Assembly (NCBI GenBank): GCA_008802785.1
Contig: VUYT01000020.1
Span: 341,258 to 405,257, forward strand
DNA length: 64,000 nt
DNA from: Symmetrospora coprosmae
Taxonomy: Eukaryota > Basidiomycota > Cystobasidiomycetes > Symmetrosporaceae
Direction: 5' to 3'
This document shows, in pieces, positions 57,646 to 64,000 of this stretch (within the stretch, counting starts at the first letter, position 1; each line of letters begins with the position of its first letter). Under the pieces are notes generated by a model that was not told where the DNA came from, did no database searches, and saw nothing but the letters and a program-made list of their open reading frames with translations. Both the position numbers and the translations under genes were made by a program.

Positions 57646-60058
57646 TCAGTCAAAGCACTGGCATCCGGTGACATTGTGATTGTCGTCGTGACATGTATCA
57701 GCGATACTGGGATCGTCACAGCCAAAGATGATCGGCCAGCTGCGCTCTAGCGCATGCCCCAAGTACGGGTTCATGGGACCAGGCCTGATCGGGAAATAGG
57801 TCAGTTTCGTAACATGGCATTGCTCTGAAGGCGGGATGACGCACTCTCCATGGTAGTGCCACCAGGTACCCTCTTGGTGTATCCAATGACCGGCGTCTGC
57901 CTCTAAGACGTCGTCCAAGGCCTTGTACTTGTGGTAAGCGTTCTTTACTGCATGAATCCCCGGTCATGGCTTAGCATGAGCACACAGGAAGGTCACCACG
58001 CCCACACGTCAAGAAACTCACGTATCCGCTTGCGCGACACGACGAATTGCGCAGAGTAGGCTCCGAGTTGCAAAGTTGGCGGGCAGAGCTGCAGCAGCAT
58101 GGTCGGACAGGTCAGCCGGTGCCACTATCGGCTTCGTCGCCCCGCCTACTCACCTCCTCCTTGAACGAGCTGTAGATTTGGGCAATACGAGGGAAGTCGC
58201 CATTGCCATTCAGGTCCTTGCCGCAATCGAGCTTGAGGTAGGGCGCAAAGTGGAGGTAGCCCGTGTTCTCTCGCCATAGCCACATCCTTTCCCTGGCAAT
58301 CCAGTCCCAGGCCAAGTGGTGCTGCATGAAGAGCGTATGGTCTGCCAGGCCAGCTGGCCGGTAGCCATGTCCAGCAACAGCAGGATCGGTAGACGCGTTG
58401 TAGTTGCGCAGAATGTGCTGCAAGAAAGTGCCGGCCTCCCTGCCCTTGTTGTCGAGACGAATAGCAACGTCTGCTCCAACAGACCGACGATATTCCTCCG
58501 CATCCGTGATGTTACCCTTCATGTAAAGAATGACGCGCGGATCGCGATTCTTGACCCAGGGATAGTAACGGATGGCAGCGATGTGGTTCCTAAGGGATGC
58601 GGCATCCTCGTTGAATGTCGAGATAACGACATCCACAGTTTTTGGGCGTGCCGAGACCGAGGGTAGCTGGCTGAGACTCGGCCAGTAGGCGGATCCTGGT
58701 ATGGCCTGACTCAATGCCCATACTAGCAGGGGCGTAAACGAAGCCGCGGCCAGAATGCGTATTGCGCGGCTGCTGAGGTGGAGGCTGCTTATCTCTGCGA
58801 GTCCGAATGCTGTCGGACCCGACAGCTTGTGGGAGTCGAGCACATCGTCTACGTGCTGGAAGGAAGGCTTGCGGCTCGGTAGTCGAGAGGGCGGCGCCGT
58901 CGCGGTCGATGCAGGGCGGGTGCTTGCGATGCACATTGCAATTCCCGCCAGTGCCAGTAAAGATATGAGGGCAAACTCGGCGGAGTGCAGCTGCGTGCCC
59001 ATGCCGTGCAGGAGGTTGACGAGTATGCCACGGGGTATTGATAGCAGGGCTACGCTGACGACGCTGTCGAATGTCGAGCTTGCAAGCAACGTGACATATT
59101 GGCTCACAAGCGAGAGCGGGATGAATGTCAGGATGTACAGTGGCCATTGGCGAGGTCGGTAGAGATCTGCCGTCGTGCTGAATGTGATGAGCAGGGGCAG
59201 CAGCACGGTGCAGGACAGGAGCAGCTGGACTGGCAGTGACCCCGCTAAGGTTGTCGAGGGTGAAGCGTGGTGGTGCGTCACCTGGTGACGCTTCGCGTGG
59301 GCGAGCTTGCCAGCCTCGGCAGCGATGTAGAGGAGAGCCGTAGGCAGAGCTGCCGCTGTGACGGGTAGCTTTGATAGAAAGCTCCCGTGGATGAAGGGGA
59401 GGGCTGCCGCAAATAGCAGCAGGAAACCGTGTGCCGGTATGCGCAGCTGCATGAGGGGGAGCAGCAGGAGGAGAGCTGGAGCAACGTATGTCTGCGTGTG
59501 CGCGCATCAGCGTACGTCAGCATGTGTCTACGACCCAAAGAGGCGAAATAGACTTACAGCCACCGCGGCTCCGATAACAGGCTGAAAGGCGCCCGCTTGC
59601 AGCGCCAGAGCAACGCTACTGACCACGATGCATCCTGCCAGAGGCAGCTCATCCTTCCAACGTGAAAAGCTACGCAAGGTTGGGCGAGTTGGCGCGCTTG
59701 TTGACTTCCATGTCAGGAGAATGCCAGCTGCGGTTCCAACAAAGGCTTCGCCGGGCAGCAGCGACAGGAGCATGGCGGCTGGCGCCCTGACTGACATCCT
59801 GAGAACTAGAAGGTGCAGAGCGGTGGTTGTGGCGATGTACAGCGCGCCTACGCGTGCTTTGTGCCGAAAAGTCGCAGCATCATCAATGGTAGAGACTGTT
59901 GGACCGCCCACCACCGTCGAGGCCGTACTCCCGAACTCCTCCTCGCTGTCTGGGCCGTATTCGACGTCCATGGCGGGCCACTCTGGTGTGTTGATGTCGA
60001 AGAGAGTCGTGCTTCTCCTCCTTGCGGCCTCGCTTTCATCGTCGTCCACCCGCGGCAT
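57646..60058 (-). CDS. Multi-pass membrane protein with C-terminal DUF3431-like domain
   Basis: Exons 60058-59558, 59491-58154, 58088-58022 and 57947-57646 give 735 residues. After an acidic cytosolic start (MPRVDDDESE) come about ten hydrophobic segments, for example LYIATTTALHLLVLRM, LAGCIVVSSVALALQAGAF, LLLLPLMQLRIP and FALISLLALAGIAMCIA. The C-terminal ~330 residues begin TVDVVISTFNEDAASLRNHI, a glycosyltransferase-like start also seen in DUF3431 proteins. They continue with RVILYMKGNITD, RLDNKGREAGTFLQHIL, MQHHLAWDWIARERMWLWRE, GAYSAQFVVSRKRI, HWIHQEGTWWHYHGEC and a Cys-rich end. I infer a Golgi/plasma-membrane glycosylation role; substrate unknown. Confidence 0.75.
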
Positions 60059-60190
60059 CGTTTGAAGATCCTGTCCGCAGTGACGCTGCGCAGCGATCAG
60101 TTGGTGACTCGCAGCAGAGGTGGGCGGCAAGCAAGGGGTCGAAAATAGAGTCTTCACACAAATCAACGGGCTGCGGAGGCGCGGGTGCAC

Positions 60191-60232
60191 CAAACTTGAC
60201 AGTCACCAGGAGAAAGCGCAGTGAATGCGCAC
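60191..60232 (+). repeat. 42-bp direct repeat, copy A
   Basis: Begins CAAACTTGACAGTCACCAGG and ends GTGAATGCGCAC. Identical over 42 bases to copy B at 61075-61116, in the same orientation; the flanks differ. Confidence 0.92.
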
Positions 60233-60432
60233 GTCAGCCGGAAAGGGGTTATCATAGGCACAGGCCCCGTACCAAACCAACCCCCTTTATTCCGTCATTA
60301 ACGGATGCGAGATTGAGGCGGAGGTTACCGCGATCACGTGCTGCGCCTGTGCCTGTGCCTGGCCGCGTCCCCACAAATGTACAACAAGCAATTACTACCG
60401 GGATGAGGAACGTAGGGTACATTAATGATATG

Positions 60433-60472
60433 TTGTTCACTTAGATACCTGCTTGTTCACTTACATACCTGC
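60433..60472 (+). repeat. 20-bp tandem repeat, two copies
   Basis: Copies at 60433-60452 and 60453-60472 begin TTGTTCACTTA and differ at one base (G or C). Confidence 0.85.
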
Positions 60473-61074
60473 TTGAAAGCTTGCCAAATGCCCAGGTTTG
60501 ACCTGCGACGATTGGTACCGGTATGTCTAGCACGTAAGCGCGAATCTGCGGAGCTGCGCATGTGCACGACACCTTCATTCACGGTTTTTCGGGTAAGTAC
60601 TCGCTCTGGTACGACCAGCACAAGCCTAACATGATTGTGCTCTGTACTGGTCGCGCCTCACTCGCGCATTGTCGGGCCTCCGGTTTCGGCGGGACACAGC
60701 ATTCAGAATCACGAGAGGCCGGTGAAGGCAGCAGTTTACTCAATTCAGGGCTTTGAGGGTCGAACAGCGTCGTCTCGCGAGCCCCTGTTTTCAACTTGAC
60801 AGAGCCCGCCTTTCTGTCCTCTGTAGGTGCCAGGGCCTGGCCTGTTCATACCAGGACATGTACAAACACCAAATGAAGTCAGATAATTCTGAAAGAGCCT
60901 TGATAGACTCGTAGAGATGAGTACTACCGTTCTGTATACTTTTCTTTACTCGTAAGGGCTTATTGCGGACCCCGGCGGTGGCGGAAGCGGAGATGGCGGC
61001 GGGGAAGCCCCGCAACCGTCTACAACGCGGTATAGAGTCACAGGAACGTCGCAGAGCATTCAAGGGGTTTTTTT

Positions 61075-61116
61075 CAAACTTGACAGTCACCAGGAGAAAG
61101 CGCAGTGAATGCGCAC
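61075..61116 (+). repeat. 42-bp direct repeat, copy B
   Basis: Exact second copy of the element at 60191-60232, 884 bp downstream. It follows a run of T and lies 36 bp before the possible 3' end (61153) of the leftward gene. Confidence 0.92.
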
Positions 61117-61152
61117 AAGCTAGCTGTGTACAAGGTTCTGAGGCCCAGACGC

Positions 61153-61392
61153 TCAGAAGCACTTAGTGCCGTCTTGGTGGTTCTTCAGTCTGGTCGGATC
61201 ACCGCATCCCTGGTTGCAGATCCACTCTCGGGTGCCCCAGGTGGCCACCACATCCTGGCAAACGAACTTGCCCTCTCCCGGCAGAGTGTAGCGCTTGCCG
61301 GCGCCCTTGCCCTCGCCGATGCCGTTTCGCTTCTTGTAGTCGGCCGAAGGCTGCTTGTGCGACGACGACGTGTGGCTCAAGGACTCGGCCGT
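61153..61392 (-). other. In-frame 80-codon continuation beyond the TAG of the orphan gene
   Basis: Directly after the TAG at 61393 the same frame stays open for 79 more codons. They encode a Gly/Lys-rich stretch and a Cys-containing segment (KFVCQDVVATW, WICNQGCGDPTR, then TKCF) with a zinc-finger-like look. No intron boundaries would remove the TAG. It may be a read-through tail, a former coding end, or chance. Confidence 0.4.
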
Positions 61393-62108
61393 CTACAGGA
61401 GCGCCTTCATGCCGTTCACGTTGACCTCGCCGATCTCCATCAGGGTGTTGGCGGACATGATGGCGGATTTGAGAGCACCTGCCTGGAGGCGAACGTGCCG
61501 GAACTTGACGGCCCTGATGCCGTCGAAGTACTGCAAAAACAGCCGCTCCGCCTCCGGGTTGTCGCTGGCCACGACGGCCTCCTCGCTCTCGCCGTAGGAG
61601 GCGTGGTGAGCCACCGCCAGGCTCTCGCGAAAGCCCATTTGGGCCAGCATCGCGGCGAGCGTGTGACCGACAGGATCATCGTCATCCTGCCTGCCGCCCT
61701 CGACCAGCGCCTTCTTGCGCTGGCCATTGACCCGCAGGGCCGCCGCGTGAGAGACCTTGAGGGCCTCGTACCTCGTAGAGAAGGCCCTGGCTGCGAGCTC
61801 CTTGGCTCGCATGTCCGCAACGACGGCGGCGGCTGTGAACAGAGAGCAGGGAAGTCAGTATACCTGCAGGGCGAAGCCAGGCAGGAAGGAAGCAGCCAGA
61901 CGCCGCAGGAAGACTCACGGGCGTTCTCGTCGAAGAGCAAGGGTCCTGCGTACTCCTTCTCGTCATCGCTCGAGGGGTGAGCTCTCTTGCTGCCCCGCTG
62001 TCCCTGGCTGGAGCGGCGGGGCGATAGGAGGTTGGCGGTGGTGGAGGAGGTACTGGGTCGTGGGGGAGATGAGTGTGTTAGGTCGATAAAGGTTCCTTTG
62101 CTCGACAT
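61393..62108 (-). CDS. Hypothetical protein (209 aa) with possible read-through tail
   Basis: Exons 62108-61919 and 61832-61393, with clean GTGAGT donor and TTCACAG acceptor. Not recognised. The N-terminus is Ser/Pro-rich (MSSKGTFIDLTHSSPPRP) with a basic KRAHPSSDDEKEY patch. The second half is helical (MRAKELAARAFSTRYEALKV, PEAERLFLQYFDGIRAVKF, LMEIGEVNVNGMKALL). IDLTHSSPP has the form of a SUMO-interacting motif (hydrophobic core flanked by Ser/acid), a hint only. It sits in the repeat-rich right end. The TAG may be a true stop or an interruption, as the frame continues to 61153. Confidence 0.5.
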
Positions 62109-62746
62109 CTTTGGCTTGTTAGAGGTTGCGGTGTGGATGCAAGACGGCTCAATAGAAGTGGAAAGAGAGACAACAGCCAACGCTGGACAGGCAGCAGCAG
62201 CATCCTAAGAGCAGCGGCAGTGATCCCCTGTCCGCCCGCAGCCATGGGCAACCTCCTTGCATGTTTGGGCGACGAAGTGAGACACCCCCTGGCCTCGGCC
62301 TCGGCCTCGGCGCCAGTGTCGCGTGGCATGCAGCTGGAGCGAACAACAGCGGACGCTCTCCCGTCCTAGACTTGGTGAACGCATGCTGTATATTGCGACT
62401 TCGATGCAATGCACTGGCTGCTACCAACGGAGAGGGGTCATGAAGCTGGCTCCTGATGGAGGCCGAAATCGGGCAGCGAGTCAGGCCCAGGGCCGGTGGC
62501 AAATCCCAGTCAATCAGTAGTGTAAAAAAGTTACTGATACAACAGCTAAGGACTCTCTAGCTCAGTGGTAGAGCGTGCGTTCCTGAAGCCCTTGCGATGT
62601 GTGTGTGTTCAATCCCTAACCCGTTGATTCCATTAGGTTCGACTCCAGTCCCCTGGGAATGCGATCGATTGGTCATCTGTGAGTATCCTCCTCTGGAGCA
62701 TACGGCTCCTCTCAGCAGATGTACTCACGCCGTTGCTTGAATAGGT
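62109..62746. other. Intergenic with a tRNA-like element
   Basis: About 640 bp upstream of the 209-aa orphan and downstream of the next leftward gene. Apart from the tRNA-like A-box/B-box pair, I see no gene. Short plus-strand frames here lack motifs. Confidence 0.5.
62551..62655 (+). other. tRNA-like element with A-box and B-box, no proper cloverleaf
   Basis: TAGCTCAGTGGTAGAGC (62558-62574) is a perfect tRNA D-arm/A-box with a GCTC/GAGC stem. GGTTCGACTCC (62636-62646) is a perfect B-box. Between them lies TGCGTTCCTGAAG, like an anticodon arm, then a GT repeat and a second weaker B-box-like GTTCAATCC. The presumed acceptor strand GACTCTC finds no partner downstream and the T-arm pairs poorly. 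A degenerate tRNA, or the head of a tRNA-derived SINE, fits better than a working tRNA gene. Confidence 0.4.
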
Positions 62747-63658
62747 TCAATCCGGATGAGGGTCAACTTTTTGCCTGTGGCGAGTAGGCCTCGTCGTCGC
62801 TGTCAGACTCGTCCTGCTCGACGAAGTCGTCATCGGAGGTACCCGCCATCTCGGACGGTCCGGAGCTGAGAACCTCGACGTCCTCATCCTCGCCGTCGCT
62901 GCTCGCGACGCTCGGAGCGCCACCGCCAGCTCCTCCTCCTCCGTTGCCAGGAGCGGGCAGGCCGCCGGCAGAGCTCCTCCTCCTCCTCCTCCTCCGTTGC
63001 CAGGAGCGGGCAGCGCCCCGGCGACAGCTCCGAAGCCTTGAGGTGCAGCACCCGGTGCCACTGCTGCGATGACGGCGGGGTGTGCAACCCACATGGCTGT
63101 AGAGAAGACGCGGAAGACCTGGGCTGTTCCCCAAACCACGATGACCATGCCGGTGAAGGGAGGTCGAGGGTCGTTGAGGCGATTCCCGGTCAGGAGGCGA
63201 GTGAACGAGTCAACATCCATGGAAGAGCCCTGTCTGACGATCAAGTAGTCATAGGTGTGGAGGGGGCGATAGACTTCGTGGAGCATACGACCCTGCCAGG
63301 AAGCGATGCTCAGGAGAAGCCGATGAGTCACGATGACGGGAGTGGTGTTGACCGTGACGACGGGGAGACCCAGGCGGGCGCGGGAGAGATTGATGACATG
63401 GCGCGCCTCCCTGCGCAGCTCGTTCGCTCTGGCGGTTCGTGCGGGTCCTTCGGGCGTGTTGTGACGCGTAGAATAGCGGTCGAAGGAGAGAGCTCGTCGG
63501 ACCCTGCGTACGCGATTAGAGCCGGCCCTGTGCTTCTGAGCAGTGGATCGAGCAGTGCAAGCGCTCACAGATCGTCCGGAACGGCGTTGTTGCGCCTGAT
63601 GCCTGCCATTGTGTCCGTTAGATGCGGTTGTGTTGTCGTCCGGTTGGTCTCCGGTCAT
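62747..63658 (-). CDS. Hypothetical protein (303 aa), C-terminal frame altered by an internal duplication
   Basis: Open from ATG at 63658; not recognised. The N-terminus is Arg/Ser-rich. A more ordered middle reads RREARHVINLSRARLGLPVV, THRLLLSIASWQGRMLHEVY and MVIVVWGTAQVFRVFSTAMW. The C-terminus after ALPAPGNGGGG continues in a Leu/Arg-rich frame to the stop at 62747. The other frame downstream encodes an acidic tail (SSDGEDEDVEVLSSGPSEMA, EQDESDSDDEAYSPQAKS) ending at 62763. That tail has the look of genuine coding sequence. A 53-bp tandem duplication explains the switch. Confidence 0.5.
   Translation of the reverse strand: MTGDQPDDNTTASNGHNGRHQAQQRRSGRSVSACTARSTAQKHRAGSNRVRRVRRALSFDRYSTRHNTPEGPARTARANELRREARHVINLSRARLGLPVVTVNTTPVIVTHRLLLSIASWQGRMLHEVYRPLHTYDYLIVRQGSSMDVDSFTRLLTGNRLNDPRPPFTGMVIVVWGTAQVFRVFSTAMWVAHPAVIAAVAPGAAPQGFGAVAGALPAPGNGGGGGGGALPAACPLLATEEEELAVALRASRAATARMRTSRFSAPDRPRWRVPPMTTSSSRTSLTATTRPTRHRQKVDPHPD
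62929..63013 (-). repeat. 53-bp-spaced tandem duplication in coding sequence
   Basis: The 20-base core ending in GGAGCGGGCAG occurs at 62941-62960 and 62994-63013, each preceded by a CTC repeat of different length. The spacing of 53 bp is not a multiple of three, so the two copies are read in different frames by the gene on the minus strand. Confidence 0.85.
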
Positions 63659-63870
63659 GATCAAGTGGCAACTGAGGACCTACGGTCATTTCCAGTCGGC
63701 AAAGGCATGAGCATCTAATACAACAAGGGTACAAAGCTACGAATCCTTATTTGTACTGGCTTTCCTCGATTCTCCGTCAAGCTGTTTTCAGGGCTACTTT
63801 AAGGACTACCTCCGGTTACGCATCCACAACTAGCGTAAATTACAATTCAGCTACCTCCCACTATCTTGCC

Positions 63871-64000
63871 TTACTCGACACCCATCTTCTCCATCCTCTT
63901 TGCCAATCTCCTGACCTTTCCTCTCAAGCTATGCACAGCGTTCGCCCGCTCGGTCAGCCAGAGCTTGACCTCCATCCTACCGATCTTGAGCTCGTCAAGA
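63871..64000 (-). CDS. 3' end of a gene continuing beyond the window
   Basis: The minus strand is open from the window edge to TAA at 63873, 42 codons: LDELKIGRMEVKLWLTERAN, then AVHSLRGKVRRLAKRMEKMG and VE. The sequence is basic and amphipathic, compatible with a coiled-coil C-terminus. No family recognised; too short for certainty. Confidence 0.4.
   Translation of the reverse strand, partial: LDELKIGRMEVKLWLTERANAVHSLRGKVRRLAKRMEKMGVE

Larger units (their letters stand above)
60059..61392. other. Repeat-bearing intergenic segment
   Basis: About 1.1 kb up to the alternative end (61153) or 1.3 kb up to the TAG of the next gene. It carries both copies of the 42-bp direct repeat, a 20-bp tandem repeat and lower local GC content. 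Open frames are short and lack motifs. I see no transposase or reverse transcriptase. Confidence 0.5.

Noticed and set aside
60791-61162. 123-codon minus-strand frame crossing repeat copy B
   Set aside because: No recognisable motif and it runs through the 42-bp repeat; copy A is read in an unrelated context.
62558-62655. Functional tRNA gene
   Set aside because: A- and B-boxes are good, but the acceptor strand has no partner and the T stem pairs poorly; kept only as a tRNA-like element.
1-64000. CRISPR array, prophage, operon or bacterial promoter structures
   Set aside because: Spliceosomal introns and eukaryotic gene families throughout; no spaced repeat array seen.

Overview
The window is nuclear DNA of a GC-rich basidiomycete fungus, and I infer a smut-lineage (Ustilaginomycotina-like) yeast or dimorphic fungus. 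Almost every gene is cut by short introns of about 45-140 bp. These have GTRNGT-type donors, CTRAY-like branch sites and YAG acceptors. I joined the exons by eye, and each accepted model keeps frame across all its junctions. There are no bacterial features, no CRISPR and no intact transposon. The 22 protein-coding models lie on both strands, many with long Ser/Ala/Pro/Gln-rich disordered segments.

Layout. 1-4439 (-): GYF-domain protein of the Smy2/Syh1 type, cut by the window edge. 5043-11515 (-): Bck1-type MAPKKK of the cell-integrity pathway. 12241-19216 (-): unrecognised 2203-residue disordered protein. 19925-22863 (+): choline/ethanolamine kinase. 23081-24596 (+): Pfa4-type DHHC palmitoyltransferase. 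24593-25456 (-): U6 snRNA phosphodiesterase Usb1, whose stop codon overlaps that of PFA4. 25457-27413: gene-free and purine/pyrimidine skewed. 27414-28667 (-): Rho3 GTPase. 28861-29691 (+): Tma16. 30009-34267 (+): Bud6/Aip3. 34421-35204 (-): NME6-like nucleoside diphosphate kinase. 35336-37246 (+): Rit1 initiator-tRNA modifier. 37681-38388 (-): orphan. 38823-42985 (-): large protein ending in an unusual kinase domain. 43878-44964 (-): secreted polysaccharide deacetylase. 45405-47410 (-): Hos2-type histone deacetylase. 47668-49279 (+): FIST-like protein. 49605-51946 (+): sphingoid base kinase. 52673-57406 (+): GATA factor of the AreA/Nit2 type. 57646-60058 (-): multi-pass membrane protein with a DUF3431-like C-terminal domain.

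From about 60.1 kb to the right edge the character changes. There is a 42-bp exact direct repeat pair, tandem repeats, and an orphan gene with an in-frame TAG. There is also an unfoldable tRNA-like A-box/B-box pair, an orphan gene with a 53-bp out-of-frame internal duplication, and the 3' end of one more gene. I read this as a fast-evolving accessory segment.

Functional theme. Several genes belong to polarity and cell-wall biology: Bck1 (wall-integrity MAPK cascade), Rho3 and Bud6 (formin and actin-cable regulation, neighbours 1.3 kb apart), Pfa4 (in yeast, chitin synthase export), the polysaccharide deacetylase and the DUF3431-like membrane protein. Choline kinase and sphingoid base kinase add membrane lipid metabolism. 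The most unusual protein feature is the kinase at 38823-42985. It lacks the VAIK lysine but has a lysine in the glycine-rich loop where WNK kinases keep theirs. It is preceded by two SAP-like helical repeats.
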